Shown here in pieces: positions 24,268 to 32,945 of a DNA stretch of 36,529 nucleotides; position 1 is the stretch's first letter; every line of letters starts with the position of its first letter. The position numbers and the translations under genes were made by a program. The notes below the pieces were generated by a model. It saw nothing but the letters and a program-made list of their open reading frames with translations. It was not told the DNA's origin and did not search any database. The stretch spans positions 1-36,529 of the forward strand of contig JBNARO010000020.1 in NCBI GenBank assembly GCA_049718665.1. The letters run 5' to 3'. The stretch is from NZ13-RE01 sp049718665 (GTDB taxonomy: Bacteria > Dictyoglomota > Dictyoglomia > Dictyoglomales > Dictyoglomaceae).

Positions 24268-25437
24268 ATGATAAAAATAGTAGCCACCGCGGATAATCAT
24301 CTGAATAAGTATTATAAAAAAATGACCCCAGAACAACTAAGAAAAAGAAGAGAAAATCTAAGAAAAGCTTTTGAAGAGGTTATCAACTTCTCTATAAAAG
24401 AGAAGGTAGATATTTTTCTACAAATAGGAGATCTCTTTGACATGCCAAATCCAAGGAATACTGAACTTGCCTTTGTAATGGAAGAATTTTTTAGACTTAA
24501 GAAAGAAGGAATTGATATATTTGCGGTAGCGGGAACTCACGACTCTATAACTGCTCCTGATGAGGATTCTTATCCTATAAAAATCTTTGAAAAGGCTGGA
24601 ATTTTAAAAGCTTTTACTAAGACTAGAGAAATAGAACCGTATATTTGGGAAAAGGATGTGAAAGAAAAGATATTAATATCAGGACTATCAACAGATTTAA
24701 GAATCCGAGGAAGAAATGATCCATTAAGAGATGTTAGATTAGATTCTATAGAAAATTATAACTTGTTTAAAATTCTTTTATTACATTATTCAATAGAGGA
24801 ATTTTCCCATCCACAAGCTCAGGAGCCACAAATTTCAAAAGGAACATTATATTCTTTTCCTTTTGATTTATATATAATTGGGCATCTTCATGAGCATAGA
24901 GAGCACATATTTGGAAATAAAAGGATTATTATACCTGGAGCAACAGAGAGAATAAATTTTGGAGAGGAGGAAAATGAAACAGGCTTTTACTTTATAAGAA
25001 TAGAAGGGAAAAGAGTATTTTCAGAATATCTAAAAATAAACTCTCAACCTATGAAGACTATAGAAATAAAAACCAGTGAAATATCTCCAGAAAATCCTAC
25101 AGAAAGCATAATAAGAAGGATAGAGGAAGAATCCTTAGAAAATCAGTTATTAAAATGCAGGATATCAGGTCCTTTATCTATAAGTATCTACCAGAATATA
25201 AACTTCTCTAAGATAAATAGAAGGGGAATGGAATTAAATTTTTTCTTTGACTTAGATACTCAAAACTTATATATACGCACCAGTGAACTTCCTTCCATTT
25301 CGTTTTCTGAAGATTGGAATGTAAAAAGAGTTTTGGAAAAGTTTACCCAAGAATTACTTCTAAAGGAAGAAAGAGACAGAGAAATTATAAAAGAAGCTTT
25401 AAATTGGATAAAAGATAATCTGGGTGATAGCCTATGA
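24268..25437 (+). CDS. Mre11/SbcD/YhaO-like nuclease
   Basis: A metallophosphoesterase-fold DNA nuclease of 389 residues. Metal motifs are Asp9-x-His11 (ADNHLN), GD55LFD, then AGTHD where Mre11 proteins normally have GNHD, then LLHYS (His173) and GHLHEH (His206, His208). The replacement of the metal-binding Asn by Thr90 is notable; the other ligands are intact. The C-terminal region is the cap and a helical part (LEKFTQELLLKEERDREIIKEAL) that probably binds the coiled-coil base of the Rad50 partner. It overlaps the next gene by ATGA. Whether it belongs to SbcD, true Mre11 or YhaO is not decided from sequence; the partner gene favours YhaO. Confidence 0.85.
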   Translation: MIKIVATADNHLNKYYKKMTPEQLRKRRENLRKAFEEVINFSIKEKVDIFLQIGDLFDMPNPRNTELAFVMEEFFRLKKEGIDIFAVAGTHDSITAPDEDSYPIKIFEKAGILKAFTKTREIEPYIWEKDVKEKILISGLSTDLRIRGRNDPLRDVRLDSIENYNLFKILLLHYSIEEFSHPQAQEPQISKGTLYSFPFDLYIIGHLHEHREHIFGNKRIIIPGATERINFGEEENETGFYFIRIEGKRVFSEYLKINSQPMKTIEIKTSEISPENPTESIIRRIEEESLENQLLKCRISGPLSISIYQNINFSKINRRGMELNFFFDLDTQNLYIRTSELPSISFSEDWNVKRVLEKFTQELLLKEERDREIIKEALNWIKDNLGDSL

Positions 25438-28277
25438 TCAAACTTAAAAGCTTGGAGATTTTCAATTTTAAAAGATATGAATATGCAAAACTGGAGTTTC
25501 CTTCTCATGGAAAATTTTTGATAAAAGGGAAAAACGAGGCAGGGAAAAGTAGTATTTTTGAAGCTATAATTTTTGCTCTTTTTGGTAGACCTGTATATAT
25601 AAATGGCCAGGAAAATTTAATAAATTTTTCTGCAAAAAAAGCTCAAGTAGTATTACATTTGGACTTAGATGATAAAGAAATTTATATAAAAAGGACCTTA
25701 GAAAGAAATTCCTCTCAAGAATGCCAGCTAAGGATCAAAGATAAGAACAATCCTTTAAAGCCCATTTCTATAACTAAGGTTACTGAAGTAAATAAAAGAA
25801 TAGAAAAGGAATTGGGATTAGATTATACTACTCTTTTAAATACATGCTTTGTAGAACAAAAAAATATTGGCAGATTGGAGAATAGCAAAAAGGAAGAAAG
25901 GCAGAAAGTTATAGTTTCTTTATTTAATTTAGATTTTTTAAACAATCTTTCTAAGAAGGCAAAGGAAGAGGAAGGAAATTTAGAAAAAAAGCTAATATAT
26001 GCAGAAACCATAAGAGAAGCATGTAATGCTAAGAGGAATTATCCTATTGTTGAAGAGGAGCTTTCTAAAATAAAGAAAGAAAAAACTGAGATAGAGGCAA
26101 TAGAAAAAGCTAAAAAAATAAAAGAAGAAAGAGATTATATAAAAATTTTGGAAGAAGAAATAGAAAAATTTTCCAAAGCGGTAGAAGATTATGGAAAGAA
26201 GGTAGAGCTATTGAAAAACTATGAGAATGAACTTGATAATTTAGAAAGAATCTTTGAGCTTCAGGAAAGGTGTAATGAAAAAATAAGAGATAAGGAAAGG
26301 CTGGAATTAAAAATAAAAGAAATCGAAAAAGAGATGGAACAAATTCAAGTATTACAAAAGGAGAGAGAAAAATTAAAGCATTATATAAATATAAAGAAAA
26401 GACAAAAAACCTTAGAGATAATTAGAGAAAAGATAAAAAAGTGGGAAGAGGAAATAAGAAGATGGGAAGAAAAGAAGAAAGAAGAAGAAAGGTTATTAAA
26501 GGATTTAGAAGAAATTTATAAAAAAGAAAAAGAAGTAGAAAAATTAGATATCATTTCTGAAGAAATAAAGAAATTAGAAAATACTGTCGAACTCAAGAAT
26601 TTGGAAGAAAAGATTGTAAAGATAAAAGAACATGACACGTATGAAAAGCAAATTAATAACCTCTGTATTTTACTCAAAAAACTAAATAGAAAAATTGCTT
26701 TTTCTTTCTCTTTTTCAATATTATTTCTAATCCTTTCCTTCTCTTTTAATCTTCTCTTTACTATTCCTTTTATCACCTTTCTTATAATCACTTTTATATT
26801 CTATTCTCAAAAAGGAAAATTAAATACTCAAAAAATAACACTAAAAACAAGAAAGGAAGACATAGAAAAAGACTTAAAAAATATTAATAAAGAGGAGATC
26901 CAAAGCAGATATGAAAGATTGAGAGAAGAAATTAAAAGTGAAGATATATCCATCACCGAATTGATATCTCTAAAAGCAAAAAGAGAGAAGGAGATTGAGG
27001 ATTTAAAAGGATTAGAAAAAAACCTTTCCCAGTTAAAGAAAGAGACAGAAAATATTCTTTTAAATTTAGGTTTTAAAGATTTCCCAAAAGATACTCATCT
27101 ACAGCTAAATCTTATAAAAGAAGACATTAAAGAAATAGAAGAAAATATATTAAAGCTACAAGAATTTAAGAAAAAGAAGATAGAACAATGGGAAAGACTC
27201 TGGAATAAAATTTCTATTTTAGATGAGACAAATGAGCGGTTAGAAACTTTAAACAAAAAGGAGGCTCAAATTGAGGAAAGAATAAAATATCTTAAAAGTC
27301 TTTCTAATGAGATAGAGAAGAATAAGGAGGAAATAATAAGGATAGAAGAAGATATTAAGAAAATTCAAAATGAGATTGCTGAAACAACAAAAAATCTTAT
27401 AGAGCCTCCTTCTCAGAAGTATAAAGAAAAATTAGAGAATAACATAAAGGAACTTAGAGAAGAGAAAGTTGAAGAAAAATTTGAATATTCTAAGAAATTT
27501 CTAAATCAAAAGACTGGCGAGAAGAATACTCATGAAAAAATCTTAGCTAATCTTATATCCGAATTTCAAGATAAGTATTCTGAAAAGGATTGGGAAGAGT
27601 TATGTGGAAAAGAAATAGATTATAAAAAGAAGAAACAGATAGAGGAAAAAGAAAAAGAACTTAATGAAAAATTAATAAGACTAAAAACCATTATGGAAAG
27701 GTATCAGAAGGAAACAGGAAGAAAGATTGAGGATTTAGATCCTGATAAAGAGGAAGAAGAAGTTAATAAAATGGAAAGGGAAAAATTAAAGATGTCTTAT
27801 GCTCAGCAAATTCTCGAAGGGACTAAAAAAAAGATATTAGATGCAATATCCCCAAGAACTTTATCTTATATGCAAAAAATCCTTCCCATTCTCACCATGG
27901 ATAGATACCACATTGTCCATCTTGATTCTGAAACTTTCAGATTAAAAGTTTATGACAATACTACAAAGAAGTACTATGACAAAGACATTCTAAGTGGAGG
28001 AACCCAGGATCAATTTTCTTTAGCTCTAAGATTAGCCTTTGCTATAGCGAATCTTCCCCAAAATAAAGGAACAAATCCAGGATTTATATTCTTAGATGAG
28101 CCTCTTGGTTCCTTCGATGAAGAAAGGGCACAAGCCCTTATTGAACTTCTCACATATGGGGAGATTGCAGAACATTTTGATCAAATATTTGTAATAACTC
28201 ATGTTCTTCTAAAGGAAGAATTTTTTGACTACTGTATCTATGTAGAAAATGGGAAAATAATTTCAAATGAGCTTTAA
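25434..28277 (+). CDS. Rad50/SbcC/YhaN-like SMC-type ATPase with a membrane-type hairpin in the coiled coil
   Basis: A 947-residue ABC/SMC-like ATPase. Walker A is GKNEAGKSS (residues 32-40). Two long coiled-coil arms (about 190-415 and 465-800, rich in E, K, I, L) follow, then the signature LSGGTQDQ (853-860) and Walker B FLDEP (Asp888, Glu889). The signature with TxDQ resembles bacterial YhaN-type relatives more than Rad50 or SbcC. At the exact middle, where Rad50 has its CxxC zinc hook, there is no CxxC; residues 421-458 are instead almost wholly hydrophobic, with a break (NLLFTIP), and are flanked by lysines on both sides. This is compatible with a two-span membrane hairpin having both coils in the cytoplasm. 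It is the last gene of the nurA-herA-mre11-like run. Confidence 0.88.
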   Translation: MIKLKSLEIFNFKRYEYAKLEFPSHGKFLIKGKNEAGKSSIFEAIIFALFGRPVYINGQENLINFSAKKAQVVLHLDLDDKEIYIKRTLERNSSQECQLRIKDKNNPLKPISITKVTEVNKRIEKELGLDYTTLLNTCFVEQKNIGRLENSKKEERQKVIVSLFNLDFLNNLSKKAKEEEGNLEKKLIYAETIREACNAKRNYPIVEEELSKIKKEKTEIEAIEKAKKIKEERDYIKILEEEIEKFSKAVEDYGKKVELLKNYENELDNLERIFELQERCNEKIRDKERLELKIKEIEKEMEQIQVLQKEREKLKHYINIKKRQKTLEIIREKIKKWEEEIRRWEEKKKEEERLLKDLEEIYKKEKEVEKLDIISEEIKKLENTVELKNLEEKIVKIKEHDTYEKQINNLCILLKKLNRKIAFSFSFSILFLILSFSFNLLFTIPFITFLIITFIFYSQKGKLNTQKITLKTRKEDIEKDLKNINKEEIQSRYERLREEIKSEDISITELISLKAKREKEIEDLKGLEKNLSQLKKETENILLNLGFKDFPKDTHLQLNLIKEDIKEIEENILKLQEFKKKKIEQWERLWNKISILDETNERLETLNKKEAQIEERIKYLKSLSNEIEKNKEEIIRIEEDIKKIQNEIAETTKNLIEPPSQKYKEKLENNIKELREEKVEEKFEYSKKFLNQKTGEKNTHEKILANLISEFQDKYSEKDWEELCGKEIDYKKKKQIEEKEKELNEKLIRLKTIMERYQKETGRKIEDLDPDKEEEEVNKMEREKLKMSYAQQILEGTKKKILDAISPRTLSYMQKILPILTMDRYHIVHLDSETFRLKVYDNTTKKYYDKDILSGGTQDQFSLALRLAFAIANLPQNKGTNPGFIFLDEPLGSFDEERAQALIELLTYGEIAEHFDQIFVITHVLLKEEFFDYCIYVENGKIISNEL

Positions 28278-28279
28278 AT

Positions 28280-29155
28280 CTATTTGAATTCTTCTAATTT
28301 TAGATTCCTAAGATATTCCCTAAAAACTTCTCCTATATCTTCTCTTTTAAGTGCCAATTCTACTGATGCGATAAGAAATCCTAATTTGTTTCCCGTATCA
28401 TATCTTTTACCTTTAAATTCATAGGCATATATCGCCTCTTTCTCCAAGAGAAGTTTTAGACCATCAGTAAGCTGAATCTCTCCTCCCCTTCCTGGCTTTA
28501 CCTTTTCCAACATATTAAAGATCTCAGGTGTTAGAATATATCTTCCTACAATAGCAAGATTTGAAGGAGCCTCCTTAATAGATGGTTTTTCTACCAAATC
28601 AATTACTTGATATAGCCCATTTTCTATTTCTTTCCCTGCTACTATTCCATAATTTTTAACTTCTTCCATAGGCACTCTCTCCACTGCAATTACAGAACAT
28701 TTATATCTTTCATAAATATTTATCATCTGCTTTAGACATGGAACTTCACTTACAATCAAATCGTCACTTAAGACCACAGCAAAGGGTTCATCTTTAATGA
28801 TTTCCTTTGTAACCAAAACCGCATGTCCCAATCCTAAAGGCTCCTTTTGGCGAATATAATAAACTGTTGCAAGCTCTGATATCGCCCTGACCTCTTTTAA
28901 CAGTTCCAAATCTCCCTTCTTCTGAAGAAAATATTCTAATTCAAAGGATATATCAAAATGATCTTCTATCGCTCTCTTATTTCTTCCTGTAACTATAACA
29001 ATCTCATCTAATCCTGAGTTTACTGCCTCCTCTACCCCATACTGGATTATAGGTTTATCCACGACAGGAAGCATTTCTTTAGGCTGTGCCTTTGTAGCAG
29101 GAAGAAAACGAGTTCCAAGACCAGCAGCAGGAAAGACAGCTTTTCTAATTCCCAT
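28280..29155 (-). CDS. galU: UTP-glucose-1-phosphate uridylyltransferase
   Basis: Makes UDP-glucose from UTP and glucose 1-phosphate in the cytoplasm. 291 residues, normal for GalU. The nucleotide-binding start is FPAAGLGTRFLPATKAQPKE; VTGRNKRAIEDHFD, RQKEPLGLGHAV, VVLSDDLI, VEKPSIKEAPSNLAIVGRYI and GRGGEIQLTDGL are family signatures. The start has GGGAGGAA. It could use the glucose 1-phosphate released by the GH94 phosphorylase and supply UDP-glucose to the glycosyltransferase in this window (inference). Its stop lies two bases from the stop of the opposing Rad50-like gene. Confidence 0.95.
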   Translation of the reverse strand: MGIRKAVFPAAGLGTRFLPATKAQPKEMLPVVDKPIIQYGVEEAVNSGLDEIVIVTGRNKRAIEDHFDISFELEYFLQKKGDLELLKEVRAISELATVYYIRQKEPLGLGHAVLVTKEIIKDEPFAVVLSDDLIVSEVPCLKQMINIYERYKCSVIAVERVPMEEVKNYGIVAGKEIENGLYQVIDLVEKPSIKEAPSNLAIVGRYILTPEIFNMLEKVKPGRGGEIQLTDGLKLLLEKEAIYAYEFKGKRYDTGNKLGFLIASVELALKREDIGEVFREYLRNLKLEEFK

Positions 29156-29252
29156 ATTTTCCTCCCTTTTATATCTCAGGTATTTTTATATCCAAAACTA
29201 TATTCTAACATAAATATACGAGATGCGGTAAGATCTAAACTTTCTGACAGAA

Positions 29253-29505
29253 CTACTTACTTCTTCCTTGCAAGAATGAGGAATACCTGTTTCTATCTTT
29301 ACTTAGCTTAGAATTAAAAGTCACATAAAATTCTCCATCTTCCTTTAAAATCCTATTAGTATGATAAATTACATGATAGGATAAAACATAATCAAAAGAC
29401 TCTGCTTCCTTCGCTCTTTCCTTTAGAATTCTAATTTACCTCTTCTGCAGGTATATCCCATCTTTCCTCTTTAACTTCTCTCCAATTCCAACCTTTTAAA
29501 TCCAT
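29253..29505 (-). pseudogene. Decayed SAM-dependent methyltransferase gene
   Basis: On the minus strand an ATG at 29505 preceded by AAGGATC opens MDLKGWNWREVKEERW and ends at TAG after 24 codons. After a frame change the sequence resumes as AKEAESFDYVLSYHVIYHTNR and then ILKEDGEFYVTFNSKLS, ending at 29253. Class I methyltransferases have this order, but the Gly-rich SAM-binding region and about a dozen residues before ILKEDG are missing. At least two deletions and a frameshift have occurred, so no functional product is expected. It fills most of the 489-base gap between galU and argC. The rest of the gap holds only the two promoter regions. Confidence 0.65.
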
Positions 29506-29589
29506 AGCAGATCCTTATGAAAGAATTATAACACATCCATAAGTAAAAGTAACTGACATATTCTTAAGCAGAATCTCCTTTTCTACAGC

Positions 29590-29618
29590 TTGTTTTTTAA
29601 AAGAATAAGTTGTAAAAT
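29590..29618 (+). promoter_or_regulatory. Promoter of the arginine operon
   Basis: TTGTTT (29590-29595) and TAAAAT (29613-29618) are 17 bases apart, predicting a start near 29625. A convincing ArgR box was not found between it and the start codon. Confidence 0.6.
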
Positions 29619-29650
29619 TTTGAATCATCAATTTAAAGAGGGAAATGGAA

Positions 29651-30694
29651 ATGAAAGTAAGAGTAAGTATTTTAGGTGCTACGGGATATACGGGAGTGGA
29701 ACTTGTTAGAATTCTTAAATCTCATCCAAAAGTAGAGATTAGTATATTAACTTCTCAAAGCTATATAGGAAAGATATTTTGGGAGGTTTATCCTCATTTT
29801 TATGGTTTTATAGATTCATTTTGTAAAGAAGAGAATATAAAAGAAATTATTGAAAAATCTGATTGCATTTTTACTGCTCTTCCCCATGGACATGCTATGA
29901 ATCTTGCAAGGGAGATTATAGAAAATAATAAAGTTCTTATAGATTTAGGGGCTGATTTTCGTATTAAAGATTATAAAATTTATGAAGAATGGTATGCAAT
30001 TGAGCATGCCGCAAGGGATTTATTAAAAAATGCAGTCTATGGACTTTGTGAGATTTATAGAGACAAAATAAAAAATGCAAAACTTGTTGCAAATCCTGGT
30101 TGTTATCCCACAAGTATTATTTTGGCTCTTTATCCTTTATTAAAAGAAAAACTAATAGATACAGATAATATTATTATAGATTCAAAGTCTGGAGTATCAG
30201 GAGCGGGAAGATCTTTGTCTTTAAATACTCACTTCTGTGAAGTCAATGAGAACATAAAAGCTTATGGTATCCCAAAGCATCGACATATACCCGAAATAGA
30301 GCAAGAATTAAGTATAATCGCAGAAAAGGAAATAAAAATATCTTTCACCCCTCACCTAATTCCTGTAAATCGTGGAATTCTAAGCACTATTTATACAAAA
30401 TTACAAAAGGATATTTCCCAAGAGGAATTATTAGATCTATATAAAAACTTCTATAAAAACGAGAAATTCATAAGAATTCTACATTCTGGGGTGCTACCAA
30501 CAACCAAAAATGTTTTAGGAACTAATTTTTGTGACATAGGCATTGTGGTGGATAAGAGAACAGATAGAGCTATTGTAATCTCAGCTATTGATAATCTAAT
30601 TAAGGGAGCGGTAGGGCAAGCAGTTCAAAACATGAATATAATATTTGGATTTGAGGAAGACGAGGGTCTAAAAGATATAAGTCTTTATCCATAG
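29651..30694 (+). CDS. argC: N-acetyl-gamma-glutamyl-phosphate reductase
   Basis: Third step of arginine synthesis: NADPH-dependent reduction of N-acetylglutamyl phosphate to the semialdehyde. About 347 residues. The N-terminal Rossmann motif is SILGATGYTGVELVRIL; the catalytic Cys is in VANPGCYPTSIIL; SGVSGAGRS and the KHRHIPEIEQEL histidine region follow. I choose the ATG at 29651 because AGAGGG lies eight bases before it; the ATG at 29645 would leave only two bases. It is the first gene of argC-argJ-argB-argD. Confidence 0.95.
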   Translation: MKVRVSILGATGYTGVELVRILKSHPKVEISILTSQSYIGKIFWEVYPHFYGFIDSFCKEENIKEIIEKSDCIFTALPHGHAMNLAREIIENNKVLIDLGADFRIKDYKIYEEWYAIEHAARDLLKNAVYGLCEIYRDKIKNAKLVANPGCYPTSIILALYPLLKEKLIDTDNIIIDSKSGVSGAGRSLSLNTHFCEVNENIKAYGIPKHRHIPEIEQELSIIAEKEIKISFTPHLIPVNRGILSTIYTKLQKDISQEELLDLYKNFYKNEKFIRILHSGVLPTTKNVLGTNFCDIGIVVDKRTDRAIVISAIDNLIKGAVGQAVQNMNIIFGFEEDEGLKDISLYP

Positions 30695-30704
30695 GAGGAA
30701 AACC

Positions 30705-31937
30705 TTGGAGAAAATAGATCTTCCAAAAGGGTTTTTAGCAAGTGGAGTTTCATGTGAAATAAAAGAGGGAAGTAATAAAAATGATCTTGGTATCTTATTT
30801 TCTCAAATTCCATCAGATGTTGCGGGAGTTTTTACTACAAACAAAGTAAAATCAGCATCAGTCTTGATATGTATGGAAAGAGTTAAAAAGGGGATAGCTC
30901 AGGTTATAGTTGTAAATAGTGGAAACGCTAATGCCTGTACAGGAGAAAGAGGACTTAAAGATGCTCTTTTAATAACTAAGGAGGTTTCTAAATTATTAAA
31001 TATTCCTGAAGAATATGTTTTAATTGCATCTACAGGGGTAATTGGAAAATTCCTTCCTATGGAGAAAATACTCCCTAAAATTCCTTTAGCAGTAAAAAAT
31101 CTAAGTCCCTATAGGGGAATGGATTTTCAAAAGGCTATAATGACTACAGATACTAAACCTAAATATATTTGTAAATCTTTCTCAATTGAAGACAAAGAAA
31201 TAAAGATCACAGGAATTGCTAAAGGTTCTGGAATGATCCATCCTAATTTAGCTACTATGCTTGTCTTTATTATCACTGATATCTCTATTTCTTCCTCTCT
31301 TCTTAAAGAAGCCTTAGATTATGCTGTTGAAGAAAGTTTTAACATGATCAGTATAGATGGAGATACTAGTACTAACGATACTGTTTTAATCTTAGCCAAT
31401 GGAATGGCGGAAAATTTGAAAATTATAGAAAAAAACAAAGATTATGATAAGTTTAAATTCGTTTTAAAAGAAGTTTGTATATATTTAGCAAAGGAGATTG
31501 CAAAAGATGGAGAGGGAGCGACAAAACTTATTGAAGTAAAAGTTATCAATGCTCCAAATAAAGATACAGCAAAAATTTTAGCAAGATCTGTAATATCATC
31601 AAATTTAGTAAAAAGTGCCATATATGGGGAAGATGCAAATTGGGGAAGAATTATGTGTGCCTTGGGATATGCAGACTGTGATTTTAATCCATCAAAAGTT
31701 GATATCTATATTGGAGATATTCTTGTGGCAAAAGACGGTACTTTTGCACCTTTTGATGAAAAAAGAGCTAAGAAAGTATTATCTCAAAAAGAGGTTTATA
31801 TAACCATTGATTTAAAAGCGGGAAACTATTCTGCTATCTCTTGGGGTTGTGATCTTACTGAGGAGTATGTAAAAATAAATGCAAAATACCCAAATGCCAT
31901 CTCTCCTAAACAGACTATCCCCCACATAGGAGCATAA
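30705..31937 (+). CDS. argJ: Glutamate N-acetyltransferase / ornithine acetyltransferase (3' end mis-assembled)
   Basis: Transfers acetyl from N-acetylornithine to glutamate, recycling the acetyl group, so a separate deacetylase is not needed. The start is TTG at 30705 after AGGAGG. The self-cleavage site is seen at SGMIHPNLATML, with nucleophile Thr184. As assembled the frame runs to 31937 and ends with a non-family tail after KINAKY. The genuine end (KINAKYRT, stop at 32023-32025) lies immediately after the N gap: the first 17 bases after the gap repeat bases 31872-31888 exactly. The correct protein is therefore about 397 residues, and bases 31889-31998 do not belong to it. Confidence 0.92.
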   Translation: MEKIDLPKGFLASGVSCEIKEGSNKNDLGILFSQIPSDVAGVFTTNKVKSASVLICMERVKKGIAQVIVVNSGNANACTGERGLKDALLITKEVSKLLNIPEEYVLIASTGVIGKFLPMEKILPKIPLAVKNLSPYRGMDFQKAIMTTDTKPKYICKSFSIEDKEIKITGIAKGSGMIHPNLATMLVFIITDISISSSLLKEALDYAVEESFNMISIDGDTSTNDTVLILANGMAENLKIIEKNKDYDKFKFVLKEVCIYLAKEIAKDGEGATKLIEVKVINAPNKDTAKILARSVISSNLVKSAIYGEDANWGRIMCALGYADCDFNPSKVDIYIGDILVAKDGTFAPFDEKRAKKVLSQKEVYITIDLKAGNYSAISWGCDLTEEYVKINAKYPNAISPKQTIPHIGA

Positions 31938-31998
31938 AAGACACCAATTGCAATAGAAATAATCAAAGCTATTAAAAGAGCTACTTTANNNNNNNNNN
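31889..31998. other. Assembly gap and chimeric contig end inside argJ
   Basis: Ten N occupy 31989-31998. The ~100 bases before them (31889-31988) interrupt the argJ reading frame near its last codons, and on the minus strand they encode part of an unrelated membrane protein (ALLIALIISIAIGVFYAPMW). The 17 bases AAAATAAATGCAAAATA occur at 31872-31888 and again at 31999-32015, so the two contigs overlap there but were joined with a gap instead of merged. Confidence 0.85.
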
Positions 31999-32038
31999 AA
32001 AATAAATGCAAAATATAGAACATAAAGGAGGAGAAATT

Positions 32039-32929
32039 TTGACTGAGGATATAAAAGAAAGGGCAAAAGTTTTAATTACTGCTTTACCATATATAAAAAG
32101 ATTTTATGGAAAGACAGTAGTAATAAAATACGGTGGACATGCCATGCTAAATGATGAGCTAAAAAGATTTGTACTTTTAGATATAGTTCTTATGAAATAC
32201 GTGGGAATAAATCCTGTTATTGTCCATGGAGGAGGACCAGAAATAACAGAAATATCTAAAAGATTGGGATTAAAGCCAAAATTTGTGGGAGGGTTAAGGA
32301 TAACAGATGAAGATACCATAGAAATTGTGGAGATGGTTCTTGCAGGAAAGCTAAATAAAGAGATTGTAGGTATAATAAATCAAACAGGTGGAAAGGCTTG
32401 TGGAATATCAGGAATAGATGGGATGCTTTTTGTTACAGTTAAAAAACGTGGAAAAATCTTTAATTCTGATGGATCTGTAGAGGAAGTAGATATTGGATAT
32501 GTAGGGGAAATTAAAAAAGTAAATCCAGAAATTGTTGTTTTATTGATAAAAGAAGGATATATTCCTGTTATTGCTCCCCTTGGATTAGGGGAAGATGGAA
32601 AAGTTTATAACATAAATGCAGATACCGCAGCTGGAGAGCTTTCTGCTTCTTTAAAGGCGGAAAAATTAATTCTTCTTACCGATGTTGAGGGAGTTTTGGA
32701 AAATAAAGAGGATAAAAATTCTCTTATCTCAGTAATAAAAGTAAATAATGCAGAAGAACTTATTAAAAAGGGGATAATAGATGGAGGAATGATACCAAAG
32801 ATTGAATGTTGCGTGTCTGCTATAAAACAAGGGGTAAGCTCTGCCCACATTATAGACGGAAGAGTTCCCCATTCTTTACTTTTGGAGATGTTTACTGATG
32901 AAGGAATTGGAACTATGATAATTCCTTAA
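32039..32929 (+). CDS. argB: N-acetylglutamate kinase
   Basis: Phosphorylates N-acetylglutamate, the controlled second step of the pathway. The frame is open from an ATG at 32006, but that ATG lies within the true end of argJ. The TTG at 32039 follows AAAGGAGG by seven bases and gives the normal N-terminus MTEDIKERAKVLITALPYI, about 296 residues. Motifs are VIKYGGHAM (phosphate loop), VHGGGPEI, INADTAAGEL and LLTDVEGVL. The last part, ITEIRE-type arginine-feedback sites, cannot be judged by eye. It is followed by argD after 16 bases with GGAGGAG. Confidence 0.95.
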   Translation: MTEDIKERAKVLITALPYIKRFYGKTVVIKYGGHAMLNDELKRFVLLDIVLMKYVGINPVIVHGGGPEITEISKRLGLKPKFVGGLRITDEDTIEIVEMVLAGKLNKEIVGIINQTGGKACGISGIDGMLFVTVKKRGKIFNSDGSVEEVDIGYVGEIKKVNPEIVVLLIKEGYIPVIAPLGLGEDGKVYNINADTAAGELSASLKAEKLILLTDVEGVLENKEDKNSLISVIKVNNAEELIKKGIIDGGMIPKIECCVSAIKQGVSSAHIIDGRVPHSLLLEMFTDEGIGTMIIP

Positions 32930-32945
32930 AGGAGGAGAGAAGAAG

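Noticed and set aside
29619..29644. Possible ArgR box before argC (TGAATCATCAATTT region)
   Set aside because: Symmetry is poor and only the AT-richness resembles an ARG box; no argR gene is in view.
31826..32023. Minus-strand membrane-protein ORF across the N gap
   Set aside because: It spans undefined bases and a chimeric contig end; only its central part reflects a real gene, from another place in the genome.
32006..32038. ATG at 32006 as the argB start
   Set aside because: It falls inside the genuine end of argJ; the TTG at 32039 has AAAGGAGG at correct distance.
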